From contig VNKQ01000018.1 of the NCBI GenBank assembly GCA_016508695.1, forward strand, positions 868,001 to 932,000: DNA of 64,000 bases. The letters are read 5' to 3'. Positions 9,925 to 21,315 of this stretch are shown here, piece by piece. The notes below the pieces were generated by a model that saw only the letters and a program-made list of their open reading frames with translations, ran no database searches and was not told where the DNA came from. The stretch comes from Hyphodiscus hymeniophilus (lineage: Eukaryota; Ascomycota; Leotiomycetes; Helotiales; Hyphodiscaceae). Positions within the stretch are counted from its first letter, which is position 1. Each line of letters opens with the position of its first letter. The translations under genes were made by a program, and so were the position numbers.

Positions 9925-12900
9925 CTACCGTCTCTCTATCAACAAAATATGCATCGCTGTATACGCCAGAACGACAAACGCAGCAGCAAAAATCCCCAAC
10001 CTAGAGACATCGGGCCAGAATGATTGGGTATCGAAGCCGAATGAGCTCAGGATGGTTGCTCCAGGGATAGAAATATCAAGCCCATATTTCCGGTCCGTGA
10101 GTGTCAGATATGTGACTTCGTTTACGATAAGTGATTCGAAACCGTAGTGGAAGATAGACAATGATTGGAGCCAGAGCATCGACTTGGGAATTGCGTCGTG
10201 GTTGAGCAATAGCCCCGCAAACAGTAGGCTGAAAAGCATGACGAGACTTCCAATCAAACTTGCCACTCCTTGATTTTTGCAAACGATGCCGATAAAGAGA
10301 CATATCGCCGCGGCAGCTAAATTAAAAAGCACCAAAACAAGGATGAACTTGAAGAAGTGGGGAGCATCGGCTACCAATCCTGTCATTGGGTATAGGATTG
10401 AGCCCATGATAATTGGAGGGATAATTCGAAGCGGCACGATGTCGAAGATAACCTTGGCGACGAAGTAAGTGATTGGCGAATAGTATCCATTCGCTCTCTC
10501 CCTCACAAATACCAGTCGTTCTGTGGCAAACACATTTAAGCTAGACAATGTGCTGAACCCGAAAAGTGCGAGAATGAAGAAGAAAAGCCCAAGTCGGTTC
10601 TGGAACCCAGGAATGTCGTCTGTCAGACCATAGAATAGGAAGCCAGAAAGGACAGCTAACAGTATGGCGATGGCGTAGTGGGTGAGCATCAGCATTGGGT
10701 TTCGGTATAGGTTTCGCCATGTTCTGGTTGATAAGATCGCAAATTGTCGGAGATACCCAACTCGTGCATAACCTCTGCCCATGGCACCAGAGCTAGCAGA
10801 CCCGTTGCCTTGCGTAGTACCATTTGCATTTCCATTAGCAGTCTGGGCACTATTGATAGAAGCTTGGATATCTTCGTGTATATTACCAGCGATATCCGAG
10901 TGGAGATAAGCTTCAACGAGTACGTCAAGATCCGTGCCACTGCCTCGCGCAGGCGGTGGCAAGTCATCGGGATCATCCATAATCTGCTGAGGAATTGAAC
11001 CTGGTTGCTGTTTGGAAAGGCGCAGCCATTGCTGTGACTGGGCAGATGGATCCACCGGCGTGTCGTCGGGTTGAGAAACAGGGGTCTCCATACCACCCTT
11101 CCGACGAGTATAAAGTTCCCTCTCCTGCTTTGCCTTGACAGAGTCTCTCCTTTTGTTTTTGGGTCGTCGCACCGACTCTCCAGGGCTCCCAAAGATGCCA
11201 TCTTCTACGCTATTGCCAGAGATACTTGCAATCGACTTTACAGCGCGAGTACTGCTTGGTCCAGCGCTACCGGTGGTCCCAGAATCCAACCCGGGTATTC
11301 CTTCGTCAACTGGCGTACGGGGAACACCAACGTGCATTGTCAGATCAACCAGATAGTCTGCGATATTGAATCCAGGAGGACAACTGTACCCGATATGATC
11401 GAAGTAATCCTGGCATTGGCTGAATTCACCAGAGAAAACAGTCTTGCCCTTGGCTAAGAGAAGTAGCCTATCAAATAGTGCCACGATGTTTGATCTGGGC
11501 TGATGAATAGTGAAGATGACTGTCCGTTTGTACGTCTTTGCCAATGTGACCAAGCATTCAATGACATTGAATGCGTTGAAAGCGTCCAACCCACTGGTAG
11601 GCTCATCTAGAAACAAGATGCTTGGACTCGTCACAAGTTCGCAAGCTATGCCGACACGGCGTTTCTCTCCACCAGATATTCCACGTCCATTGCCCTCCTC
11701 AGATCCAATGAGAGAATCTTTGATAGCCGAGATCCCCAGTTGTTTCTCAACCTCAAAGACTCTCTGCTCCTTTGCAGATCTACCCATATCTCGAGGTAGA
11801 CGGAGTAGAGCGCTTGTCATAATGGTTTCGTGGACTGTGAGTGTCGGCAGCATAGTGTCTTCTTGATCAACAAATCCGACCACATTCTTGTACTCAGCAT
11901 CGGCAACTTTCTCGCCGTTCACGTAAAAACTCCCTGCTACAGTACCACGTTTGTTTTTTCGTGCCAGAATATCGAGGAACGTAGTCTTCCCAGCGCCAGA
12001 TGCCCCCATAATAGCCATGATTTCCCCAGGATGCGCAACGCCCTGGACACCTGACAAGATTTGCTTCCCATTCAAACTGTACGACACGTTCTCGAAGTAT
12101 AGCGATGCTGGCTTGTGGTCCGCCATAAGTTTCGTCCCTTCATCATCGGACTCGTCGAGATGAATTGCGCCATACCTGAACTGTCTTCTCGAGAGGTACC
12201 AGACCGTCAAGATAACAGCGACAACGAACAATGATGCGGCAGCAATGACTCCAGCTATCAGAGGGGTGTTGATCCTTTTCACAGGCCGCTTGAACCCAGG
12301 AACCTCTGTTTCATAGAGACATTCTCCCGCTTGACAATCGATGAAGATACTGCTATCTCCAAACATCATCTGTATCAATTTGTCCATCTCAGGTTCCTTG
12401 AACTGGCAATCATTCGAACCCCCAGTGTGTTGAAGACAACTGAAACTTGCAGGACCCTTGATCGACTGGTCCAAGAAATCGGTTATGTCCACTGACCCAT
12501 TTTCTCCACACAACATCCGACCTGGAATACATTTGCATTCGACATTTTCGCACTTATAGCTGGTGCTGTTTTGATCGTAGGTATTGTCGGCGCTCGATTC
12601 GCATGTGTTCAACGAACAATAGAATGACTCCTTCCCCTCAACCCAGACTATGCTTGTCAGCAACGATCCTCGAATAGCTGATAGTGTGACATACATTGGA
12701 AGTCGCAAGTATCGTCGTCCCTATTGCATGTGAAAGTAGCCTGCGGTTTGCGTCCATCCAAGATCTCGACAATCTTCCGATTCGTCACATCGCACATCTG
12801 GTAATTGGTCTTGACCACTTCTCCATTCTGGTAACACACACCACCCTCGTTCTCTGGCATCAACGCATTGCATGCCTTGTTCGTGGTACACACATTGCAA

Positions 12901-13352
12901 TTGATACCGGTCCAGCCATCCTCGCAATCACAATATTCGCCCTGTCGCATCGGCCGATCCTTTCCGTCTGCCAAAGATCCGCAAACTAAAGAGTGATCAG
13001 CATCATTCTATATATGTATTCCCCTCTCGAGTCGTACCTGGCTGTAAACAGTCATCTCCACCAAATCCAGGTGGACATGAACATTTCCCGTTGTATTTAT
13101 TGCATTCGGAGTATTGGCCGCAGGTGAAAGCTGGCAAAAGACAATTGAAGCTGTGCCTGGTTAGTAAAATATCCTGATCACTCACAGAGGGATTGGGATT
13201 TTAGGCGCATCGTCGTACCATGGCGGGCACTCGTCAGGTCTGTCGTCCATCAGAGTTAGCTGCGCGCGCATCATGTCCACTGCAGAATAGTTCTGGGCAT
13301 ATGCTAGCGTCAGTGTCACTAGGACAGCTGTCCCAAGTTGGAGGCGTCGCAT
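9925..13352 (-). CDS. ADP1: ABCG-type transporter with EGF-like ectodomain (yeast ADP1-like)
   Basis: Exons 13219-13352, 13038-13150, 12695-12985 and 9925-12647 give 1086 aa. A signal peptide (MRRLQLGTAVLVTLTLAYA) leads into a cysteine-rich ectodomain (about 45-330) with CPPCFNC and EGF-like CSCPPGFGGDDC and CDCEDGWTGINC. A transmembrane helix (LIAGVIAAASLFVVAVILTVWYL) follows. The ABC domain has Walker A GASGAGKTT, signature SGGEKRR and Walker B ILFLDEPTSGLD. After a long Ser/charged linker come about six helices of an ABC-2 membrane domain. This order is that of Saccharomyces Adp1, whose substrate is not firmly known. The 47-bp intron 12648-12694 removes an apparent frame change and gives FQFWVEGKE, as expected in the family. 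It is a complete half-size transporter, likely acting as a dimer. The gene symbol is by family resemblance. Confidence 0.88.
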
Positions 13353-13965
13353 CTTGACCGTTCGAAATGCTGTTGACTGTCGTGGGAGCTCAGCGACTGT
13401 TGGTGTGGATGGTTGGATGGGATGGCGCTACGCCATGTGAGATACGAGCTCCCAAGAGTCGAATTCGAAGATGATGGAGCTGGGCTAGTAGCAGAAGAAT
13501 AATGGAATGAGAGAATGAAAATATAGGAAAATATTAGATCAACAACGAAATAGTCCAAGGAAAGGTGGCGGAAGTAACAGGTGAAGGATAGAAGGATGCT
13601 AGGATGGATAAATGACCCGTGTATCCATCCCGTCCCGTCCTGATTTGATGTTGTTGTCCAACGAACCAGTACGAGGGTACAGTAAGTAGTGGAGCCTATT
13701 TTAGCAGGTGCCTGCCTACGTGGAGAGGCTTCGCCGCTTTTGCGCTTGTTATCCCACTCTGAAAGTATTATCGGGACCTACCCACGCCTCCTTCTATTCA
13801 AACAGCGATCTTGGGCCATTCCTGTCGTGCCAAATGAAGATATAAAGAGGTCCGTCTGCAATTAATCATCCACAATGGCAAGCAAGAGCCGACGTTCATC
13901 AGCGCATTCCAGAAGCTTTCTAGAACTTCTCAGCCTTGCAGCCGAGGCATGCCAAAGCGTCCAAA
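13353..13965. promoter_or_regulatory. Divergent promoter region, with uORF before the aminotransferase
   Basis: Shared upstream region of the ABC transporter (left) and the aminotransferase (right). TATAAA at 13841-13846 lies 120 bp before the aminotransferase ATG. An upstream ATG at 13875 opens a different frame that runs through the main start codon at 13966, so it overlaps and could dampen translation of the aminotransferase. Confidence 0.45.
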
Positions 13966-15712
13966 ATGGTCCGTATCGAAGCCTTTGCAGTCGAGCAAGT
14001 AGGTACCTATGATCCCAGTTACTCAATTGAAGAACCATTTGCGATCCGCCGAAGAGTTCTCATTCCTTGACTCCTGACCCCTCGCAACTCATTCCTGAGC
14101 GATTGGCACTTGCTCACGGAAGCAAGGAACAAGCTAACGTCATGATAGTGGATGGACAAGTACGAGGTATTACCAGAAGTCTTAAACATTGCCGAAACAT
14201 GCGCAGCCTCAATATCCCTCGAAGATCTCGAATCCCTTTGCGAAGATCCTAACATTGAACCTCCATTGAAGGCAATATCATCCACAAAACTTACCTATGG
14301 CCCAATCCGCGGGTCCAATGCTCTCCGCGAGCGGCTGGCATCCCTCTATTGTGCGTGGTACCCAAGCTTCTATCTCCCTCTTTGATTGAACAGGAGCTGT
14401 GGAGCGGAAGTATCACCCCATCACCCTGCGTCTCCATCTTTCAGAATCTACGAACGGTTTGGATAGTAAGGCTACGAGACGCATTCGAGGTCTTCAAGAA
14501 GTCACATCTCATCCCTCAAGATCTCTGAACCGTGAAGATAGCAATAATGTCATGGAACCACGATACACCTCAACAAACCTGCTTCTTATCACTCAAAAGC
14601 TCTGAGCTCTTAGGACAACAATACTAACTCTCCCAGCCGCACGAATATCCTCACCCCTGCCATCCTCCAACATCCTCATAACCCCCGGCGCAATCGCTGC
14701 GAACTTCCTCCTCTTGTATACCCTCATCTCGCCAGGCGACCACGTAATCTGCGTGTACCCAACCTACCAACAACTCTACTCTGTACCCGAGAGCCTAGGC
14801 GCCGAAGTCTCACTATGGAAGCTACGGAAAGGAAAGAAATATATCCCCGACGTCTCAGAGCTTGAGGGTCTGGTAAAGGAGAACACCAAAATGATAATAA
14901 TCAACAACCCCAACAACCCAACCGGGTCCACGATTCCGAAATATGTCCTCCAAAATCTCGTTGACTTTGCCAGCAAACGAGACATCATCATTCTATCCGA
15001 TGAGGTCTACCGTCCCTTGTTCCACGGTACGTCTCACCCCCTACCAAATCTTCCCAAATATCTGGCCTTCTGAGAGTGTGTCCCGAGACAGCCTCCCATT
15101 GTCTCGAATCTGCGAATTCGGTCGATCATACTGACATCCCAATCTCCAGGCGTCTCACCCGTCGACCCCGATTTCCCACCATCCCTAATCTCAATGGGAT
15201 ACTCCAAAACCATTGTCACCGGCTCAATGTCGAAAGCCTACTCCCTTGCCGGAATAAGGGTAGGTTGGATAGCTTCTCGCGATTCCTCAATCGTCGAAGC
15301 CGTAGCCGCAGCTCGGGATTACACAACCATCAGCGTTTCTCAGCTCGATGATCAGGTTGCATCATACGCGTTATCAGGGTCAGTGTTACACGCCATTTTA
15401 AAACGGAATATCAACCTTGCGAAAACGAATGTGGCATTACTTGAGACTTTTGTTAATGAACATAGCTCGATTTGTTCATGGGTGAAACCTACTGGCGGAA
15501 CTACGGCTTTTATAAAGTTTGAGCAGAATCGGAAAGCTGTAGACGATGTGAAATTCTGCATAGACGTCATCGAGAAGACTAAGGTGATGTTTCTTCCTGG
15601 TTCGAAGTGCTTTGGGGAGGAATTCAAAGGATTCGTACGAATTGGGTTTGTCTGCGAGACTGCAGTTCTTCAAGAAGCGTTGAAGAAACTGGGGGATTTT
15701 CTCGCGGAATGA
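13966..15712 (+). CDS. Class I/II PLP-dependent aminotransferase
   Basis: Exons 13966-13998, 14149-14350, 14637-15026 and 15150-15712 give 395 aa, a normal fold-type I length. Seen in order: YGPIRGSNALRERLA, the substrate/PLP-binding stretch TPGAIAANFLLLY, the cofactor-ring residues in VYPTYQQLY, INNPNNPTG, SDEVYRPLF, and the lysine loop TGSMSKAYSLAGIRVGW, whose lysine forms the PLP aldimine. The last exon closes with the carboxylate-binding arginine region (GFVRIGF). All catalytic features are intact. Substrate cannot be read from sequence; related fungal enzymes are annotated simply as aspartate- or capreomycidine-synthase-like aminotransferases. The first two introns are long (150 and 286 bp), and the second could hide a missed small exon. 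An overlapping uORF begins at 13875. Confidence 0.85.
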
Positions 15713-15952
15713 CTAATTTTTGTATGTACCTATGCCTACTGAAGTTGTTCAAGAGTCTTGAACAATTCATATGTCTATAAACCCTTCCGTGTGTCCCATC
15801 ACAGTACCCGAGACGTATGAAAGGCCCAAACACCTAAGTCACCCCTTTCCAGTCCATAATGCGAAACCACGAATTCTTATCTGAAGAACCGTGTCGAGTC
15901 AGCATTTTCACACAAAATATGAGAGGCTGGATGAGGACTACCGATTCTCATT

Positions 15953-16804
15953 TCATTGCAGCAATTCGTGCCCCACGAATCCAATGACGATGGAGCCAAT
16001 AGCACAGCGCAAGACATTTCCCCTTTTCGAGGAGGCACCGCTCTTACTGTGAGTGCGATTGTGTCCAAACCCGTCCTCTCCTACAGGCGGCAGGTGGGGC
16101 CACGGCACCATACCAATAGTCTCAGGCAATCTGTCAACAGTCTCCTGCTTCTTTCCACAACTAACGGCGCCCTTCTCCTTCGCATAACCGCACAGCTTCT
16201 TCCCGTCGTTCCATACCATGGACGCCATCGGACAATATCCCGCCCAAGCAACGTGGTTCGCATCACACTGTATGAAGCCATTACAGCGATTGGGATCGGC
16301 GAAAAGACACTCGGTCGGACCTTCGCAGTCGGACTCAGCTGTTGCCGTAATACAGTCGAAAGGCACAGCCTGGCGGGCGACGACTTGTCTTGTGGGAAAT
16401 GGTCTGTAGATGGTGTTTGCAGTGGCGTGCATGGTAGAAGTTGACACTGAAGAGGGTCTAAATCTCGGGTCCGCCCACTTTGGATTGAGCTTGAGCGCAG
16501 CAGACTTGACAGGAGATTCGGGAGCAGGTATGGACATTGCCTTGTCCAAGATTGGCAAAGTGATGATAGTTGTCATCTTGCTCTGAACTGCGATGATAGT
16601 GGCTAGCCTCGAGATATCCATCGATGGACCACTATGCTTGGACTCGGCGGCTTTGGACTGCGAAATCGCTTGTGTATGGGCAGATGAGCGGCTAGGAATT
16701 GCTGCGTGGGCGATCGTGCCGAAGAGCAGTGCTGCGATGAGGAGAACGTGGAGGCCTGTTAGAGTATTGGTCGTTGTGTTCCGAGGATACGATGATCGTG
16801 CCAT
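15953..16804 (-). CDS. Secreted protein with CBM14-like chitin-binding domain
   Basis: An uninterrupted 283-aa reading frame. The start at 16804 was chosen because it gives a signal anchor/peptide (LHVLLIAALLFGTIAHA); the frame is open 62 codons further upstream, but that part looks like leader. After a Ser/Thr/Pro-rich region (about 35-145) comes a six-cysteine block: C-LFADPNR-C-NGFIQ-C-x10-C-x13-C-x10-C. That is the peritrophin-A/CBM14 spacing, with the characteristic C-x5-C and an aromatic in between. CBM14 binds chitin; in fungi it appears in wall proteins and in effectors that shield chitin. The C-terminus ends in a short hydrophobic segment (CAIGSIVIGFVG), perhaps a membrane or GPI signal. 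Confidence 0.7.
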   Translation of the reverse strand: MARSSYPRNTTTNTLTGLHVLLIAALLFGTIAHAAIPSRSSAHTQAISQSKAAESKHSGPSMDISRLATIIAVQSKMTTIITLPILDKAMSIPAPESPVKSAALKLNPKWADPRFRPSSVSTSTMHATANTIYRPFPTRQVVARQAVPFDCITATAESDCEGPTECLFADPNRCNGFIQCDANHVAWAGYCPMASMVWNDGKKLCGYAKEKGAVSCGKKQETVDRLPETIGMVPWPHLPPVGEDGFGHNRTHSKSGASSKRGNVLRCAIGSIVIGFVGHELLQ

Positions 16805-17802
16805 TACAATAAATGGAGACGTGCGATGATGGTGTTCTGTGCGGCGATGCGCGGAATTGATGCTAGCAGCGTAGTGATGCTGAGGGTAGCAGTTGATGGA
16901 TAATGTTGGATGATGAATCGTTGACACTGTTTGATTGAGGCAAATGAAGCTGCGAGATGTGCTAGTCACTCTTTGCTTTAAGCAAAGCATGCTACACGAC
17001 TGACTCGATTTGTTCTTTCCCTGTTGGCCATGATTTTTGAGTTGAGAAAGACCACCCCAGGGCGATCATCCGCCATTCCCCTCTCCTCCGCATCTCCGGA
17101 CATTGAGCGCGTGTCAGAATCAAGTCAAAGAGTATATCTTGTTATGCGATTCGTGACGTTCCGTGGAGCTGCCGAACAGAAATTGCAAGCAATTGAGTAC
17201 TCGGAACGCCCCTTACTCCACACTGTTACCTGCTCGTATTGACGAGGCTAGGGACAACATGGTTCGATTTTGACTTACTCAGTTATGTTGAAGAGAATGA
17301 GACTCATGTGATACGGGAATGGGAACCTCTGTCACTGTTTTCGGACGTAATCACATTTTATATTCCCTTGGCTGTTAACTGAGATTGACAGATGCCTACT
17401 TTGTACACCTGGCTGATATTGAAACTGGGCAAGGCTGTCAGGCTTTTGGCTGAAGGTTTGTTACAAAGCCAGCAATTCATTCGCTCGGCACTGCAACGAA
17501 TCGGATCTTTCTCTTGGACGAGATGTGATCAAACTTGCAGGTGAGGCTGAAACTCCGCGTGCCGCTTCTCTGGGACAGAAGATAAATCTACCTACATTAT
17601 GGCACCGACTGCCAGTTTCATGGGACGGCCTTATCTGCGCGTAGCCGCCTGTCGGTTTCTTGTCCTATATATAGCGCTTCGCCCTTCCAAGCCCCTCTAG
17701 CCTTGCCCGTCAACTGTCCAGGGAGCTCAAACGATTCCGAAATATCAATCTCGTGCCGTACATATACTCATTGACATCCATGATCACTCCAGTGGTATCA
17801 AA
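16805..17802. other. Upstream region of two divergent genes
   Basis: About 1 kb between the CBM14 gene and HET gene 1. The clearest signal is TATATATA at 17666-17673, 130 bp before the HET start at 17803. No other gene supported. Confidence 0.5.
17666..17673 (+). promoter_or_regulatory. TATA box of HET gene 1
   Basis: TATATATA, 130 bp before the ATG. Confidence 0.45.
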
Positions 17803-20403
17803 ATGCGGTTGATCAATACGAAAACAATGCGACTCGAGGACTTTTCAGTGCGGAAAGTCCCCGAGTATGCAATTCTCTCACACACTTGGACCGAGGAGGA
17901 AGTTACTTTCCACGAGATTACCGGCCAGGATGACGCTTTCATTAGGAAAGCCGGATTTGCCAAGATTTTGAAGACATGTGTACTTGCTCGAGCGAACAAC
18001 ATCAAATATGCTTGGGTTGACACTTGTTGCATCGATAAGACCAGCAGCGCTGAACTCACTGAGGCTATCAACTCCATGTTTCGATGGTACAGGAACGCCT
18101 CGATTTGCTACGCCTATCTATCAGATCTTCCACACAGAAAGAATGTGAGGAAATCGGTCGACCAGGTGAACGAGACTGATTCGACGATCAGCTATGATGA
18201 ACTGAGAGTGTGTAGGTGGTTCACTCGGGGATGGACATTGCAGGAACTGATTGCTCCGAAGGTAGTAGAGTTCTACGACGAAAACTGGACATTTCGAGGA
18301 ACGAAAGCTGATTTCGCCGAAAACATTCATCGGTTTACCCATATTGATCAGCTTGTCCTGCAAGGTGGTGGACAGCTGACCAAACTATCTATCGCGGAGA
18401 GGATGACATGGGCATCGAGGAGGAAGACAACACGGATCGAAGATACTGCGTACTGCCTTCTTGGGATCTTTGACATCAATATGCCCTTATTATACGGAGA
18501 AGGCGAAAAGGCGTTCACACGGCTTCAAGAGGAAATTATCAAGAATAATAGTGATCTCAGTATATTTGGCTGGTCTCCCGAACAATCCTCTGCTGCGGCT
18601 GGGCCTTTGGGGCCGAGGAAACAAACAGTAATCTCGGTTGACTGGCATGTCGGGTTCAGTGATGGCTGCGAGGTCGACTGTGGCCATGGAGATAATAATG
18701 AAGCTGCTTTCTACAGCGTCCTGGCGCCATCTCCAGACGAATTCGTCACGCCAAGCGATTGGGATATTCTTGGCTCAACGGAACATTCTGTTACCAATCG
18801 CGGCATCAAGATTTACTGTAGCTTGCTAGAGATGTGCCTAGGAGGGTGTGATTATTACGAATGTAGATGCTGCCCTGATCGACGGAAATACGTAATGATC
18901 ATAGGTCGGACAAAAACGACCTTTTTCAAGCCGACCCATGAGTTTAGTTGGGGCATAGTTCTGGACAAGATAGGTCCCGACGCTTTCATCAGGTCCAGAA
19001 AGCGATTAATCCTTCTCGATGGAAATACCAAATCGTTTGTTTCGGAGACAAGGCATCGAGCCATCTTTCTTTTGACACAGGCTCCTCAATCCACCCAGTC
19101 TTCGACCTACGTACCATTGAGGATCAGAGAAGGATTTCATTTTATCATAAATTCGGCGACGCCAGAAAACAGATGGAACTCTGCTACGAGGTCTTGGTAC
19201 ATCGAAAACGAATCTCCATACGAGTGGGGGATGGTATCTCTCGAATTCGCAGACCTAGGGAATCGGAGCCGAGTGTGCGTCCTTTTCCTGGGAAGTTCAG
19301 GGCAGGTATTTGTGCTCGATCCTTCGACTTGCAACAAAGAAATTGGCCATATCTCTCAATCCCCTTCTATATTGACCTACAGTGACGTCTACGAAGTCTT
19401 CGGTATGGATAATATCCGTCGGAAATCGAGGGAGATGTCAGCTGAAGGTCAAGGCCTAAAAGTGGTCGCGAGACTGGGGAACCCGTTGAATAAGGACTGG
19501 GCTTTTGAGGTCTGGATTGAGGATTCTGGGACGAAAAAAAGTTCTCAGACACTCCATGGCTCTTCCGCGGTACATGCTGCCGAAGAGTCCCCCAAGGGAT
19601 CCGCAAAAGAGAACGCCGAAATCATGTCAAAGGCTTTGTTCAAGCAGCTGCCAGCACCCAAAACAGGCTTACCGCTTGCCGCAACTGCCTCACAGTAAGT
19701 GAGAAGGGGAAGCGACTCCCTAGATGAGCATTTCTCCAGAGTAGATTCTCTTACAATATGCCTTTGGACAGTCCCCTTACAAATCACGCAACTGCTAACC
19801 CGCACGTTTTCTAGGTGGGCGGTCTCAGCTTCAGCAGCTACACACAGCGCTTCGGGATCTATACAAGCCGTTATTCTCCGCTGCAAAATTGAGGAACGCT
19901 CTTCCCCAATCTGGTCCGCGACCAGAATCCGTGCAGATCATCCCGTATTCTCACGTCCCCTCCTCCCCATCCCAGCGCTGGTCGAGGTACCAATGGTTAT
20001 GCATCGACTAGGTACTCAGTCCAACGACTGCTCCGACCTTGACAACCAAGTTGCTACATGGCTCAACATTGCGCCTAAGTCAGGGCTTGCGCCTGCATTC
20101 TGGCAGGACAACGTGGGCACCGTTATCGTCGCTCGCAAGGACAGGAAGCCACTACTCCCGCAACATCTAGAGGGCATGTTTGGATACTGTGGCCGTATCC
20201 TGGACCTGTTTGGCAATGGAGACGGCGCGCCGACGAGGACTTACAATCGCGCTGCCTTTGAGAAATGGTGGCAAGGTTATGCTGCTCAGAAACGACAGTA
20301 CCGGCTACAAACCAAGGAGCGAGCGGAAGAGGAAGGGAGAGATGGGAGCTGCAAGAATGATGACTTTGATTGGACCTCGGTGAAATCGCCTTTCGAAGTC
20401 TAA
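17803..20403 (+). CDS. HET-domain protein 1 (heterokaryon incompatibility, HET-E/D/R type)
   Basis: Exons 17803-19694 and 19815-20403 (120-bp intron GTAAGT...TTTCTAG) give 826 aa. The HET domain fills residues 1-170: MRLINTKTMRLEDF, YAILSHTWTEEEVTF, KYAWVDTCCIDKTS, then RGWTLQELIAPK and RIEDTAYCLLGIFDINMPLLYGEGEKAF. This is the classic N-terminal form found in Podospora HET-E/D/R, where activation triggers cell death on fusion of unlike strains. No NACHT or WD repeats follow. Instead there is a long unassigned middle region and, in exon 2, a block ATWLNIAPKSGLAPAFWQDN...RKDRKPLLPQHLEGMFGYC that resembles short stand-alone fungal proteins. It is intact. Convergent with a truncated MFS gene. 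Confidence 0.88.
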
Positions 20404-20614
20404 GACTTTCGATGGGACTTACACATCCTCGTAAATCACTCGTTCTGTTGATAATCACACTGGCTAGAACATACAGTTAGAGAGAGCTTGTATCTATCTT
20501 CCCACTACTGGAGCAAAAGATCTCGCCTCAATTTTCCGTTTCGAATCTCCATCCTCACTGTGCTCCATTTGTACACATCTTCTCCTCTTGAAATGTTATT
20601 TATACCACGGAAAT

Positions 20615-21307
20615 TTACGGATTGTTTATTTCGAAACGCTTCCTGAGAGGCTCTCCATACTTCAGAAGAATCCATGAAATTGGCACTAAAGCCAGTGCAA
20701 TGAAAGCCAACAAACTATTCCCCCATCCCAATCCCAACGCATTATACATCTTTTGGCCAGCCAAAGGTAACACGGCACTTGCCACGCTTCTAACAACTGT
20801 GTTGGTAGCAAGTGCACTCGCAGCATACACCGTAAATGCATCAATGAGATACGTCGAAACACATATGAACACTGCCATATTCGCGATTTCAATAAATGTC
20901 GTGGACATGATGGGCACCATCCAATGAACATGAAACTTTGCAGTCCAGCCATACAACAGGAGGTCGATTGGGACGAGGATGACATCGGGTATCAGCATTG
21001 AAAGACGGTACCCTGGTTTCATACCCGCAGAAGGCAGGCCTGCCGCAACGGCAATGACATCCGCCTCAACGGGTTTCTTCTTGATGATATAGTCCGACGA
21101 CCAAGCGAAGAAAGCTAATCCACTCAGCGACCCTCCACCAAAACCCAGAAACGTCAGACCGACCGTGCCTAAGTAGAACTGATAGGTGTCTTCGAAAACA
21201 ATCGTGAAAGTCGTGAATAGAAGGTACAAATACCCGTACGCGACTCCAACATATATACTAGGAGAACGCTCCCTTCCCCAAGGGTTTGAACATGTCCCTC
21301 CATTTTA
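20615..21307 (-). pseudogene. C-terminal half of an MFS transporter (truncated)
   Basis: An open frame from about 21307 to the stop at 20615 encodes the last six helices of a DHA1-type drug:H+ antiporter-like MFS. It reads RSPSIYVGVAYGYLYLLFTT, the cytoplasmic GLPSAGMKPGYRL (the family's PExR/RP motif region), and STYLIDAFTVYAASALA near the end. Full proteins have about 500-550 residues; here some 230 remain and the frame is closed upstream by TGA and TAA near 21310. Only a few bases separate it from the stop codon of the YdcF-like gene, so there is no room for the missing half. It is probably a dead remnant. The C-terminus itself looks undamaged. Confidence 0.75.
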
Positions 21308-21315
21308 TCAAACTT

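Noticed and set aside
13151..13185. 35-bp intron in the ADP1-like gene
   Set aside because: Too short for a fungal intron. The donor at 13218 gives a 68-bp intron with a TACTAAC-like branch point and restores CPPCFNC.
14399..14605. ORF inside the aminotransferase region as a separate gene
   Set aside because: It lies wholly within the 286-bp intron needed to join two catalytic parts in phase, and shows no motif.
9925..17000. Secondary-metabolite cluster around the transporter and aminotransferase
   Set aside because: There is no PKS, NRPS, terpene or other backbone enzyme in the window. Neighbouring genes are of general type.
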